Assembly (NCBI GenBank): GCA_041752315.1
Contig: JBGSHJ010000009.1
Span: forward strand, 1 to 64,000
Origin: SYFY01 sp041752315
GTDB lineage: Bacteria; Pseudomonadota; Gammaproteobacteria; Pseudomonadales; Azotimanducaceae
Direction: 5' to 3'
DNA: 64,000 bases
The first letter of the stretch is position 1, and each line of letters begins with the position of its first letter. The notes below the pieces were generated by a model. It saw nothing but the letters and a program-made list of their open reading frames with translations, did no database searches and was not told where the DNA came from. Shown here one piece after another: positions 42,692-51,690 of this stretch. The translations under genes were made by a program, and so were the position numbers.

Positions 42692-43819
42692 TCAATTGCC
42701 TACCACGCGATCGGCTGCGGCGGCATCAGGCTCGACCACTTGCACCAGGGCGCCGTCACGGAGTTTGAACGCGCCACTGGCGGCGATTCGTTCACCGGGC
42801 ACCAGTCCCTTTTCGATGACCAGGTGATCGGCAGCGTCCGGCAGTCCGACAGAGGAAACCACTACCGCGCGTCGTTTTGCACGCAACCTGGTTTGTCCGT
42901 TTTCGGTTGTTTCCTCCAGCAGGTAGACCGATGTTCCGAGGCTGTCATGGCGAATCGCCTGGGCGGGTACCGTGACGAGTTGACGCACGTCGCCAATGGG
43001 CACGAGGACCTTGACCAGCATGCCGGGCAGCAGGCCAGGTGGTGCAGCGAGTTCTGCACGAAAGCGCAGATTGCGGGAACTGGCCTGAACCGAAGGATCG
43101 CGAGCGATGACGGTGGCCGCCAGTACGCCGAGTTCCAGATCATCTGCCTGGATCTGTACCACGGCGTCGGGCTGCAGATCCGCCTGGGATTGTGGCACTG
43201 AAAAATCGATCCACAGATTCCGGTCGCGGCCGACCAGCGTGGCGACCATGGATCCAGCGGGAAGATACTGGCCGGCTTCCAGCTGGTGCAGGCTGGCGAT
43301 ACCGGCAAACGGTGCACGCAGAGTCTTCTTGTCGATGGTGGCGGCCAATGCCCGCACCCTGGCGCTGGTCTCTTCGAACTGGGCATTGGCCTGATCACGT
43401 GCCTCGACTGAGCCCGCGCCTGATTTGACGAGACGTTCAGCCCTGGCCAGTGCCAGGCGCGCAATCTCGAGACTGGCGTGTGCCTCGGCCAATTGAGCGC
43501 GTTCCTGTGCGGTATCGAGCGCCACCAGCAACTGGCCCTGGGCAACCTGTGCACCGGCTGCGAAACCGACGGTCGCGATCCGACCGGCCAGTTCATTGCG
43601 AAGTTCGGCAGATTGCGTGGCGACAACAACCCCGCTCACGGTCAGGCCAGACTGTCGCTCAATGGCTGTCGTGGTGATCGCAACCACCGCCTCCATCGGT
43701 TCGGGAAACGCCTCACCGCGCGCGATGGCGCTCTGGATTGCACTGAATTTGTAGAATCCCAGGGCGGCGGCCACCAGCAGGCAGGCCCCTATCACCAGCA
43801 TCCAACTCCAGAACCGCAC
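42692..43819 (-). CDS. RND efflux periplasmic adaptor (membrane fusion protein)
   Basis: 375 residues with a GTG start preceded by GGGAG. The N-terminal hydrophobic segment (WMLVIGACLLVAAALGFYKF) anchors it in the inner membrane. ELAGRIATVGFAAGAQVAQGQLLVALD is the lipoyl/barrel-sandwich half, followed by a coiled-coil hairpin (AQLAEAHASLEIARLALARAE) and the second lipoyl half. It links the RND pump to the outer-membrane channel. Cotranscribed with the pump gene downstream. Confidence 0.95.
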   Translation of the reverse strand: MRFWSWMLVIGACLLVAAALGFYKFSAIQSAIARGEAFPEPMEAVVAITTTAIERQSGLTVSGVVVATQSAELRNELAGRIATVGFAAGAQVAQGQLLVALDTAQERAQLAEAHASLEIARLALARAERLVKSGAGSVEARDQANAQFEETSARVRALAATIDKKTLRAPFAGIASLHQLEAGQYLPAGSMVATLVGRDRNLWIDFSVPQSQADLQPDAVVQIQADDLELGVLAATVIARDPSVQASSRNLRFRAELAAPPGLLPGMLVKVLVPIGDVRQLVTVPAQAIRHDSLGTSVYLLEETTENGQTRLRAKRRAVVVSSVGLPDAADHLVIEKGLVPGERIAASGAFKLRDGALVQVVEPDAAAADRVVGN

Positions 43820-44001
43820 GGGGACTCCCGGGAATTTCGCTCAATGAAAGTGTAACCCGGCTTTCCGGATTTACCCCAGTGCTCACCGATCGATGGCCGT
43901 TCGGGGCATCGGATCGATCTGCCTGATCGAACAAACCCCTATTGAACAAACAAAAAGCAGATAATCGCGAGCGTGAATCTGGGGCGCGGAGTTTGTCGGG
44001 T

Positions 44002-45237
44002 ATGCAGTCCTTTGGTCGAGCGACGCTGGGTTGGCGGTGGTACGCCGCAGCGCTGATGTTCCTGATGGCAATCATCGGTTTTCGCAGTGGAGTCGGTCTG
44101 ACGGACACCCCTCATGTTGGCGGTGCAGGACTGCTGACCCAGGCCTACTACGGTCTTGGCCTGTTTGTGATCGGTGGTCTGGATATTGGTACACCGGACA
44201 GCGGACCACTCTGGGGTCAGGTGCTGCTCTGGATCGCCTATTTCGGTTCGCCCGTGTTGACGGCATCGGCGGTCATCGACGCGGTGCTGAGGGCGCTGTC
44301 GCCCACTCGTTGGCGGCTCAATCGCCTGCGGGATCATGTGATCGTGGTCGGATCGGGTGAGCTGACGACCAGCTATCTGCGGGTGTTGCGACGACTGGAT
44401 CCCGGGATCCAGGTCCTGGTGGTCGATCGTCAGTTCAAACCTGGCCGTGAGCGTGAGCTTGGGCAGTCCTATCATGCGCTGACCATCGCCGGGGACACCA
44501 CGCATGACTTCCTGCTGAAGGAGCTCCGGTTGCGTCGCGCGCGCCGGCTGGTGCTGCTTGGCGATGATGATTTTGCGACCTTCGAAACTGCAGCCCGTGT
44601 GCTGGCCCGTTATCCCGCCTTGCAGAACAGGATCGTGCTGCACTGTCACAATCTGCGATTCATGCGATCGCTCGCGGATACGGATGTTGCGCGCCATTGT
44701 GTCACCTTCAATGCCTACAACTTTGCCGCCATGAGTCTGGTGAACAATCAGTTGCTGGCACATTTTGAACGAACGCAAGCGCAGGATGTGGTCGTGCTGG
44801 CAGGCTTCGGTCGATTTGGCCAGACGGTGCTGGAGGAACTTGAACAACATGCACCCAACGAATTGGCGATGATCGTGATCATCGATGTGGATGCAGATCG
44901 GCGATTGCAGGTGGTCGAGGAGCAGGAGCGCCTGAAAAGTGATCGAGGGCGCATGGTGCTGCAGGGTGATGTGTCTCACCCCGAGGTCTGGCGCAAGCTG
45001 CGGGGAAAGGTTGATCTGGAAGTGGGCGAACCGGTCATCATCCTGGGTACAGGCGACGCCGCCCACAATCTGCGGACCTCCCTCTGGATCCGGCGGAACT
45101 GGCCCAATTGTCTGGTGTACTCGCGTACGCATGATGCGTCCGAACTGACAGCGCAGCTGCATGCCGAACATGGGCTGCGGACGCTGAGCATCACCGAACT
45201 ACTGGAGGAAAATTTTCCCCAGGGTTGGGTCGTTTGA
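44002..45237 (+). CDS. Two-TM protein with tandem TrkA-N/RCK-like domains (ion-channel-like)
   Basis: About 411 residues from the ATG at 44002; a TTG at 43942 would add 20 hydrophilic residues. TM segments WRWYAAALMFLMAIIGF and LLWIAYFGSPVLTASAVIDAVL flank a short loop, as in CASTOR/POLLUX-like channels, but no TVGYG filter is present. Two Rossmann-type domains follow: HVIVVGSGELTTSYLRVL and VVVLAGFGRFGQTVLEEL, with VLLGDDDFATFETAARVL in the first. It probably senses nucleotide and gates ion flow, or is a sensor. It overlaps the start region of the next FAD gene by sequence spacing only. Confidence 0.8.
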   Translation: MQSFGRATLGWRWYAAALMFLMAIIGFRSGVGLTDTPHVGGAGLLTQAYYGLGLFVIGGLDIGTPDSGPLWGQVLLWIAYFGSPVLTASAVIDAVLRALSPTRWRLNRLRDHVIVVGSGELTTSYLRVLRRLDPGIQVLVVDRQFKPGRERELGQSYHALTIAGDTTHDFLLKELRLRRARRLVLLGDDDFATFETAARVLARYPALQNRIVLHCHNLRFMRSLADTDVARHCVTFNAYNFAAMSLVNNQLLAHFERTQAQDVVVLAGFGRFGQTVLEELEQHAPNELAMIVIIDVDADRRLQVVEEQERLKSDRGRMVLQGDVSHPEVWRKLRGKVDLEVGEPVIILGTGDAAHNLRTSLWIRRNWPNCLVYSRTHDASELTAQLHAEHGLRTLSITELLEENFPQGWVV

Positions 45238-45269
45238 TGCCAGATCAATTCCTGACGGGGAAAACGACG

Positions 45270-46520
45270 ATGTCTGATGTGGATGTGGTGATTGTGGGGG
45301 GTGGTCTTGGTGGGAGTGCACTGGGTGGTTATCTCGCGCGATCCGGGCTGCGTGTACTGCTGCTGGAGCAGCTGACGGAGTTTGCCGATCGTGTGCGTGG
45401 TGAATGGATGGCCCCCTGGGGTGTTGCCGAACTGATGCAGGTTGGCCTCTATGACCGGTTCATGTCCGCCGGCGGCCATCATCTGCGCCGGAGCATCGGT
45501 TACGACGAACTCATTCCGCCGCTGCAGGCGGAAGCCATGGGTGGGCCGATGACACTGCTGCGGCCGGATATTCCCGGCCCTCTGTGCATGCAGCATGTGG
45601 TCATGCAGAACGTGTCCCTGGATGCGGCCGTCGAGGCGGGCGTTGATGTGCGTCGTGGTGTCCGTCGGGTGAAGGTGGTGGGTGGCACGGCGCCGCAGGT
45701 CAGCTTCGATCACGATGAGGGGCATGCAAGCGTACGGTGCCGCTTGATCGTAGGTGCCGATGGCCGAGGGTCAACGGTGCGGCGACAACTGTCACTGACG
45801 TTGGCAGAAGCACCCCTGGATCACCTGCTTGCCGGATTGCTGATCGAGGACGCCCATGGCTGGCCGGAGGATCTGCAGTCGGTGGGCAAGGTGGGCGATA
45901 TCCACTACCTCGTATTCCCCCAGGGGGGTGGTCGTGTCCGGCTTTATGCCGACTATGCGTATGCGGGGCAGGCGCGGTTTGCAGGCGAACATGGGGCCCA
46001 GGAGATGCTCGCATTGTTCAACATGCCACAGGTGCCACACAGCGACGTGCTCGCCCGAGGCAGACCGGCAGGCCCGTGCAAGTCCTGGCCGAGCCAGGAT
46101 GCCTGGGTTGATGTCCCCTGTGCTGCCGGAGTGGTTCTGATTGGTGATGCGGCAGGGTACAACGATCCCATTCTGGGGCAGGGCATGTCGGTCACCTTGC
46201 GAGACGTGCGCATGGTTGGTGATATCCTGACTGGCTCTGCGGATTGGTCCGCCGACCAGTTTCACCCTTATGTGGAGGAACGGCGCGAGCGGATGCGCCG
46301 ACTGCGGTTCACCGCCTCGTTTGTAACGACGCTGATGGCGCGCTTTGGTGAAGAGGATGTGCAACGCAGGATCCGCGCGATGACCCTCTTTGCCCGCCAG
46401 CCAGAACTGGCTGCGGTGACCCAGGCTGCCTTCCACGGACCGGAGCGGGTGGCGGCGGAGTATTTTACGGCCGAGCACTACGAACGGGTGTTTGGCACGC
46501 GTGAGCATCTCGTGGCCTGA
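45270..46520 (+). CDS. FAD-dependent monooxygenase/oxidoreductase (geranylgeranyl reductase-like fold)
   Basis: About 416 residues from the ATG at 45270, after GACGGGG. VVIVGGGLGGSALGGYLARSG is the FAD motif, GADGRGSTVRRQL the DG motif and LIGDAAGYNDPILGQGMSVTLRD the second FAD motif. The combination fits class A flavoprotein hydroxylases or halogenase/GGR relatives. Substrate unknown. A strong hairpin (TGGCCTGA-TCTG-TCAGGCCA) includes its stop codon. Confidence 0.88.
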   Translation: MSDVDVVIVGGGLGGSALGGYLARSGLRVLLLEQLTEFADRVRGEWMAPWGVAELMQVGLYDRFMSAGGHHLRRSIGYDELIPPLQAEAMGGPMTLLRPDIPGPLCMQHVVMQNVSLDAAVEAGVDVRRGVRRVKVVGGTAPQVSFDHDEGHASVRCRLIVGADGRGSTVRRQLSLTLAEAPLDHLLAGLLIEDAHGWPEDLQSVGKVGDIHYLVFPQGGGRVRLYADYAYAGQARFAGEHGAQEMLALFNMPQVPHSDVLARGRPAGPCKSWPSQDAWVDVPCAAGVVLIGDAAGYNDPILGQGMSVTLRDVRMVGDILTGSADWSADQFHPYVEERRERMRRLRFTASFVTTLMARFGEEDVQRRIRAMTLFARQPELAAVTQAAFHGPERVAAEYFTAEHYERVFGTREHLVA

Positions 46521-46532
46521 TCTGTCAGGCCA
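46513..46532. terminator. Stem-loop spanning the stop codon of the FAD gene
   Basis: TGGCCTGA (46513-46520) and TCAGGCCA (46525-46532) form a perfect 8-bp stem with loop TCTG. There is no T tract, so it may be an RNA-stabilising or Rho-linked structure rather than a strong terminator. Confidence 0.45.
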
Positions 46533-46644
46533 CTCAGGCGTTGACAATCATCCGCCAACGCGGGCAAAGTGCCGGCCGCTGTGGCACGGCGGATCAGCCG
46601 TGACCACTCAGACGCTCACGATTCAACACAACGACGAACTGAAC

Positions 46645-46755
46645 ATGTCCCGCAAACCTTCCCTTTCCATGTGCATCAACCGGCCGACCACCCGCTATGG
46701 GCTGGTGCTGGCGTGTGTACATGGCCGGGGTGGAACAGGGGAAGCAGGCGGATAA
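46645..46755 (+). CDS. Possible 36-residue leader peptide
   Basis: ATG at 46645 opens a frame of 36 codons (MSRKPSLSMCINRP... ending GGTGEAGG) to TAA at 46753-46755. It has no recognisable domain. The support is positional: it ends within a hairpin and is followed 20 bp later by an intrinsic terminator upstream of an efflux-type MFS gene. The ribosome-binding site (GAACTGAAC) is weak, so it may not be translated. Confidence 0.3.
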   Translation: MSRKPSLSMCINRPTTRYGLVLACVHGRGGTGEAGG

Positions 46756-46774
46756 CAAACCCGCCCGTCGAATC

Positions 46775-46814
46775 AAAACCCCGGTGTCCACCCAGACCCC
46801 GGGGTTTTTTTTTT
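46775..46814 (+). terminator. Intrinsic terminator with ten T residues
   Basis: AAAACCCCGG (46775-46784) pairs with CCGGGGTTTT (46799-46808), followed by a run of T to 46814. It is strong and lies between the FAD gene/leader and the MFS gene. Confidence 0.92.
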
Positions 46815-46864
46815 GCCGCGCAGCGCGGTGTCGAGTCTGTTTTGTCCGACAGGAGAATGGAACG

Positions 46865-46903
46865 GGCGAGTAGAAGAGGCGAGTAGAAGAGGCGATCAGA
46901 GGA
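46865..46903 (+). repeat. 13-bp tandem repeat before MFS start
   Basis: GGCGAGTAGAAGA occurs at 46865-46877 and 46878-46890, with a degenerate third copy (GGCGATCAGAGGA) that contributes the ribosome-binding region. Changes in copy number here could alter expression. Confidence 0.6.
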
Positions 46904-46914
46904 GGAGAGCAGAG

Positions 46915-48171
46915 ATGAACCGATGGCTTCGATTGGATGCCTGGCAAGGACTGGAGGGCAACCTGCCCAAGTCCATGCTGCTGGCATTTTTCCAGGTATT
47001 CCTGGTGATCATTCCGATCATCGTGCCTTATTTTCAGCAACATGGCCTGACCATGCAGCAGGTTTTCCTTACACAGGCATGGTTTGGTGCAGTGGTTGTG
47101 CTGATGGAAGTTCCCAGCGGCGTGCTGGCCGATCGTCTTGGGCGCAAACCATCACTGGTACTGGGTTCGCTGTTTCTGGCGTGCGGCCATCTGTCACTGC
47201 TGTGGGCGGACTCGCTCACCGGTTTCCTGATCTTCGAAGGTTTGCTGGGTATCGGCGTGAGCCTGATTTCAGGCGCTGACCTTGCACTGCTCTATGACAC
47301 CGAACTGGCATTGAAGCGTGTTGATGAGTCGCCGCGCGCGGTGGCCAATCTGTACAGCATGCACTCGGCTTCCGAGGCGCTTGCTGCAGTCGCCTGCTCG
47401 TTGCTGCTGCTGGTATCCATGCACGTTGTCATCGTGATCCAGGTGATTGCCGGCTGTCTGCCGATGTTCATTGCTTTCACGCTTGTTGAACCGGATCACA
47501 GGGCGGGCAGGGAACATGAACCCCTGCGTTTTGCCGAGGTGCTCAGGCATCTCGTGGCCAATGGTTCGATCATGCGCTGGACGGTGCTGTCACTGTCCCT
47601 GTGGAGCCTCACGACTTTTTTTGCTGTCTGGATCCTGCAGCGATACTGGGTTGAACATCACGTGCCGTTGACCGTGTTCGGCTATCTGTGGGCTTTTTAC
47701 ACGGCGGTGGCCGGTCTGGCTGGCCGTTGGGCTGCACGCACGGAAATCCGGCTGGGCGTGCCGGGCCTGCTGGTGTTGGTCGGGCTGTTACCGGTGCTGG
47801 GGTATGTCGGGCTCGCGACGTTGCCGTTGTGGTGGGCGCTGGTCATGGCGCTGGCATTTTTTGTGGCCCGCGGACTCGGCCTCGTGGTGCTCAGGGATGC
47901 CCTCAATCGCCGCACACCGTCCCACTTCCGGGCGACGGCAAACTCGATGGCCAGTTTTGGCTTTCGTGCAGCGTTTGTCGTGGCGGGGCCGCTGGTCGGT
48001 GCATTCATGGATGCCACTGACATGACCTCGACGCTGTGGCTGCTTGCCGGTGGTTCGATGGTGGTTTCGGCCAGTGTGCTGTTTCCGCTATGGCGGGCCA
48101 TCGGCAGGACTGAATCCGGAGTGCGGGAGACCGGCCCGGTTCCGGTAAACCCCGAAGGTCACAATGGATGA
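46915..48171 (+). CDS. MFS transporter
   Basis: About 418 residues from the ATG at 46915, preceded by GGAGGAGAG. Twelve hydrophobic segments are expected; EVPSGVLADRLGRKPSLVLGS is the loop 2-3 MFS signature (GxLaDrxGrkxxl). It belongs to the drug/proton antiporter-like group. No substrate can be assigned. The attenuator-like leader upstream suggests inducible expression. Confidence 0.92.
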   Translation: MNRWLRLDAWQGLEGNLPKSMLLAFFQVFLVIIPIIVPYFQQHGLTMQQVFLTQAWFGAVVVLMEVPSGVLADRLGRKPSLVLGSLFLACGHLSLLWADSLTGFLIFEGLLGIGVSLISGADLALLYDTELALKRVDESPRAVANLYSMHSASEALAAVACSLLLLVSMHVVIVIQVIAGCLPMFIAFTLVEPDHRAGREHEPLRFAEVLRHLVANGSIMRWTVLSLSLWSLTTFFAVWILQRYWVEHHVPLTVFGYLWAFYTAVAGLAGRWAARTEIRLGVPGLLVLVGLLPVLGYVGLATLPLWWALVMALAFFVARGLGLVVLRDALNRRTPSHFRATANSMASFGFRAAFVVAGPLVGAFMDATDMTSTLWLLAGGSMVVSASVLFPLWRAIGRTESGVRETGPVPVNPEGHNG

Positions 48172-48199
48172 TCACGTAGCCGATTGGGTCACGAGAAGC

Positions 48200-48232
48200 G
48201 ACAGGCATGACTCACGTGTGGTCATGCCTGTC
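48200..48232. terminator. 12-bp inverted repeat between convergent genes
   Basis: GACAGGCATGAC (48200-48211) and GTCATGCCTGTC (48221-48232) form a perfect 12-bp stem with a 9-nt loop. It lies between the convergent MFS and PQQ protein genes and could stop transcription from both sides, although the T tract is absent. Confidence 0.6.
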
Positions 48233-48263
48233 TGTGGCGCTGGCGACAACGGGATCCCGGCAA

Positions 48264-50219
48264 TCAGTCCGCGGCTTTTGGCAATCCCATCACCAGCAGA
48301 AGGTTGCCGGGCATGTGGTTGTAGATGCCGTAGCCGGAACTGATGACCACCAGCCCGTCCTGGACCGTCGCAGCCGCAGCGCCGCCCAGTGATCCACCGC
48401 GTGTGGTCTCTCCCGTGATCGAAGTGAACTCACCAGTGGTGTCCACACTCAGCAGTTCACTGCCATCCCGGGTGTTGTGCACTCGCATCACACCGTCCAT
48501 GCCGCCTGCAAAAACCACGTCACCCGCGACGGTGACGGCTTGCGAAATGCCCGGATGGCAGAAAGGACGATCACCGCAGACGTCGTCCGGGGCTGCGGCG
48601 TACCAGGCCGCTTCACCGGTCGCAAGATCGATCGCGTGCAATCCGGGCCGAGCACTCTCGGTGTAGTCTCGACCATCAGGCATGTCCGTGATGGGCACGT
48701 AGGCGGTCTTGTCATCCGCAGCCATGCCAAAATGGACGCCACCCTGAATACCCCCTCGGCCGACCTTTTTCTGCCAGATCACTTTCCCGGTCGCGGGGTC
48801 GAGCGCGTGTACTTCACCGGACTTCTGGCCACCCAGTACAAGTTCCCGGCCGTCGGCCGCAGTGACCAGCATGGTGCCGGCACCAAAGTCGAAGTCTGGG
48901 CCGCCCTCCGGTGGACAACTGTGGTCATTCACGGTATCGCAGGCGGTGTTCCAGACGTCGTTGGCGGTCGCCTGGAATGTCCAGTTCACCTTGCCGCTGT
49001 CCATGTCGATGGCAAAGATCGCATCACTGGTCAGAGTGGCCGGTGAGCTCATGTTTTCGCCCGTGCCGATGTAGAGCTGGTTCCGTTTGGCGTCTATGGT
49101 CGGTGCGTTCCAGACAGTCGCCCCGGAAGGCCCCATCATGTTGGTACCGGCCCGGTTCTGGCTCTGCACCACCGCTGGTGTCGGAATGGTGAAGGTCTGC
49201 CACAGAAGTTTGCCGTCAGTGATGTCATAGGTGGCTACAGAACCGCTGGCCGTGCAGCATTCGTACGTCGGGTCCGCCGCCTGGCTGACCTCCAGGGAGG
49301 ATACCGGCACAAACAGCTTGCCGTTGTAGACCGCCGGGGTACCGGTAATGGTCGCGTTCGGGTGTTCATCCGCACGCTGGCGCCACAGCAGTTTGCCCAT
49401 CGTTGCATCAACGGCGTAGGCGTAACCGAGTACATCACCAAAATAGAGGCGTGGTCTTGCTGTTGTATCCCCGGCTTCCCAGGTATCGATGGCGATGCCC
49501 GTGCGTACTTCACCGTTGGCTTCGTAAACCCAGTGCTGGCAACCGGTTTGCTGGTCGAGCGCGTAGACCTTGCCGTTGTGACTACCTACAAACAACACAC
49601 CGCCGGCCAGGGTAGGTTGTGAACGTGCCCGATTGGCGCCCGGGAACTTCAATGACCACAGGGGCTTGAGTGATGCCACATTCTCTGCGCTGATGCCTGC
49701 GTCTGCCGCACTCACCCGACGGGTGTTGCGTTCACCCATGCCGTTGCCACGCTGCTTTGGTGGTTTGTTCAGGTCCAGTACCTGATCGGCAGTACAGGCA
49801 GGCAGGCTCGCCACTTCGGCCGTGCCCAGCAGCGCTCCCGCCAGGTATTCGGAAACCTGCTTTCGCTGGTCGGCTGAGAGTGAGACTGCATTGGCCTGCA
49901 TGACCCCTGTTTCAAGCACCGAGAGAATGGCTTCAGGGGTCATCAAACCGATCATGTCACGATGGGGTGCCTTCTTGACGGCGCCGTTGTGACAGGACGC
50001 GCAGCTCTGGTCGTAGATGGCCTTGCCGGGCATGGCGTCCCGTGCACGCTGGGCATCGTTGATGGCCTGCATGCCGTCGCCTGCAGGTTGCTGTTCGGCT
50101 GCGTTGGAAACTTCATCCCCGGCTGCCTGAGTGTCTGGGGGTGGAGTTGGTGTTGATTCCTGTCCGCATGCAGCCAGCACGAGCAGGAGGGCCAGGGCTG
50201 CAGTGATTCTCTGATTCAT
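48264..50219 (-). CDS. Lipoprotein with cytochrome c domain and PQQ beta-propeller (polyvinyl-alcohol-dehydrogenase-like)
   Basis: 651 residues. The N-terminal lipobox (LLVLAAC) predicts a lipid anchor. A Pro-rich linker is followed by a cytochrome c domain (residues ~65-130) with the heme motif CASCH. An eight-bladed quinoprotein propeller fills the rest, with blades such as GKVYALDQQTGCQHWVYEA and GEVHALDPATGKVIWQKK. This order, heme first then PQQ, is that of polyvinyl alcohol dehydrogenase rather than of methanol dehydrogenase. It oxidises an alcohol in the periplasm and passes electrons to cytochrome c. Its ATG overlaps the stop of the upstream MFS gene. Confidence 0.9.
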   Translation of the reverse strand: MNQRITAALALLLVLAACGQESTPTPPPDTQAAGDEVSNAAEQQPAGDGMQAINDAQRARDAMPGKAIYDQSCASCHNGAVKKAPHRDMIGLMTPEAILSVLETGVMQANAVSLSADQRKQVSEYLAGALLGTAEVASLPACTADQVLDLNKPPKQRGNGMGERNTRRVSAADAGISAENVASLKPLWSLKFPGANRARSQPTLAGGVLFVGSHNGKVYALDQQTGCQHWVYEANGEVRTGIAIDTWEAGDTTARPRLYFGDVLGYAYAVDATMGKLLWRQRADEHPNATITGTPAVYNGKLFVPVSSLEVSQAADPTYECCTASGSVATYDITDGKLLWQTFTIPTPAVVQSQNRAGTNMMGPSGATVWNAPTIDAKRNQLYIGTGENMSSPATLTSDAIFAIDMDSGKVNWTFQATANDVWNTACDTVNDHSCPPEGGPDFDFGAGTMLVTAADGRELVLGGQKSGEVHALDPATGKVIWQKKVGRGGIQGGVHFGMAADDKTAYVPITDMPDGRDYTESARPGLHAIDLATGEAAWYAAAPDDVCGDRPFCHPGISQAVTVAGDVVFAGGMDGVMRVHNTRDGSELLSVDTTGEFTSITGETTRGGSLGGAAAATVQDGLVVISSGYGIYNHMPGNLLLVMGLPKAAD

Positions 50220-51553
50220 CTAGGGGTGCTCTCATACCAGGTTTCTGCTTCCGCCAGTGCGCGTCGATAGGCAGGCAGACAAGCTGCCAGACACACAAAG
50301 GCGATTGTGTAGTTCGCTGCGGCCAGTATCGAGATGGCCTTGCCCAGTGCAAGTTCGCTGCCGAAGACATAGTCGCTGATCAACGCCGGCAGTGACGGTG
50401 CAAAGGTATAGGAGAGAAAACTGACGGCGACCAGATAAAACGCCACCATCTGCCCGCGCAGTTCGTTCGGGGATATCGCCTGCAGGGTAGTCATCATGAG
50501 CCCGGAGGGCATGGCCATGAGAAAGGTCACGGGGATCAGCAGCGCGATCGCCAGTTTGGGATCCGGCATCAACGTGAAGGCGGTCGCCGTCGGCAGCAGG
50601 GCCAGGGACGCCCACATCACGATCCGCAATGTGGCATCCGTGCGTCCCCGGGCAATCCATTTGCCTGCCCAGTAACCGGCGAGCACGCTGCCGCTGATGC
50701 CCACCACCAGCGCGATGGTGCCGTAGGTGAGGCCGATCTCGGTGCGGGTCCAGCCATGATTGCGGACGTAGTACTCAACCAGCCAGGAAAACAGCGAAAA
50801 ACCCTGCGTGGAGAGGCAGAGATAGGCTGCGAACATCAGGAAGAACAGTGCGCCGCGTGATTTGATGAAAGACCAGACTTCGCGGAATGGCACGGCATCG
50901 GTGCCTTCCCGGACGCGACCCTGCCGGGCAGGTTCACGCGTGGTCATCACCAGCAGGGCGACCAGCAGGCCGGGCAAACCGACCACCAGGAAGACCATCT
51001 GCCACGAAAAGACTTCACCCAGGACCGGCACGTGAACGTTGGGTGTGGCTTCGAGGTAGTCGATGAGTGGCCCGCCCAGGATATTCGCCAGGCCCTGACC
51101 GATGAACGGTGAGGCGGAAACAAAGCCGATGGCAAGGGGAAGGCGATCCCGGGTAAACAGGTCCGCCAGGGTCGAGTTGGCGGCAGGACCCAGGGTGGCT
51201 TCGCCCACGCCCACGCCCATGCGGGCGAGGAACAACTGCCAGTACTGGCCTGCGGTACCACACAGTGCGGTCATCACACTCCAGCCGGCCACACCAAAAA
51301 CCATGAGTTTGCGTCGATCGGCCCGGTCAGCCAGACGGCCCATGGGGATGGACATGACGTTGTAAAACAGGGCGAACGCCAGACCCATGATGAGCGAGAC
51401 CTGGGTGTCGCTGATTCCCCCGAGGTCCCGTTTGACAGGGCCAATCATCACATTGAGGATCTGGCGATCAATGAACGACAGGGTCGACGCCAGTGTCAGG
51501 ACAAAGACTACGTACCAGAGGTAACGGGTCGAATGACGTTGTTCGGTTAGCAT
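50216..51553 (-). CDS. MFS transporter (spinster/ACS-like), operon with PQQ protein
   Basis: About 445 residues from the ATG at 51553; the 41 extra residues upstream overlap the divergent malic enzyme promoter. FVLTLASTLSFIDRQILNVMIGPVKRDL is TM1 with the Asp-Arg pair, and GRLADRADRRKLMVFG is the loop 2-3 motif. Similar carriers move organic anions or sphingoid lipids. Its TGA overlaps the ATG of the PQQ lipoprotein gene, so the carrier and the periplasmic oxidase are made together and may handle the same compound. Confidence 0.92.
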   Translation of the reverse strand: MLTEQRHSTRYLWYVVFVLTLASTLSFIDRQILNVMIGPVKRDLGGISDTQVSLIMGLAFALFYNVMSIPMGRLADRADRRKLMVFGVAGWSVMTALCGTAGQYWQLFLARMGVGVGEATLGPAANSTLADLFTRDRLPLAIGFVSASPFIGQGLANILGGPLIDYLEATPNVHVPVLGEVFSWQMVFLVVGLPGLLVALLVMTTREPARQGRVREGTDAVPFREVWSFIKSRGALFFLMFAAYLCLSTQGFSLFSWLVEYYVRNHGWTRTEIGLTYGTIALVVGISGSVLAGYWAGKWIARGRTDATLRIVMWASLALLPTATAFTLMPDPKLAIALLIPVTFLMAMPSGLMMTTLQAISPNELRGQMVAFYLVAVSFLSYTFAPSLPALISDYVFGSELALGKAISILAAANYTIAFVCLAACLPAYRRALAEAETWYESTPR

Positions 51554-51690
51554 CGGCGAAGGGTACGGGTTTTTGTCAGTCTTGCGAAGACTCGGCAAAC
51601 GACCGGATCGATTGTCCTGGCCCGACGGGCTCCGAACGGGCCAAGTCGGGTCATTTCTCGTTATGATGCGCGTCAATGGAGGAAAACCTG

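Larger units (their letters stand above)
46541..46814 (+). promoter_or_regulatory. Attenuator-like leader upstream of MFS transporter gene
   Basis: TTGACA (46541-46546) is an ideal -35 element, although no good -10 is obvious. A 36-codon ORF (46645-46755) ends in a hairpin (GGCGG 46747-46751 with CCGCC 46761-46765). It is followed by a strong intrinsic terminator (46775-46814). CCGGGGT at 46725-46731, inside the ORF, is complementary to ACCCCGG at 46778-46784, the left arm of the terminator, so it could act as antiterminator. This layout is typical of leader-peptide attenuation, placed 100 bp before the transporter start. Confidence 0.5.

Noticed and set aside
41704..42768. 354-codon ORF antisense to the RND pump
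   Set aside because: Shadow of the pump gene; composition rich in His, Arg and Gln with no domain.
43939..45171. 410-codon ORF antisense to the two-TM TrkA-N-like gene
   Set aside because: No recognisable motif, and the plus-strand frame shows two Rossmann domains.
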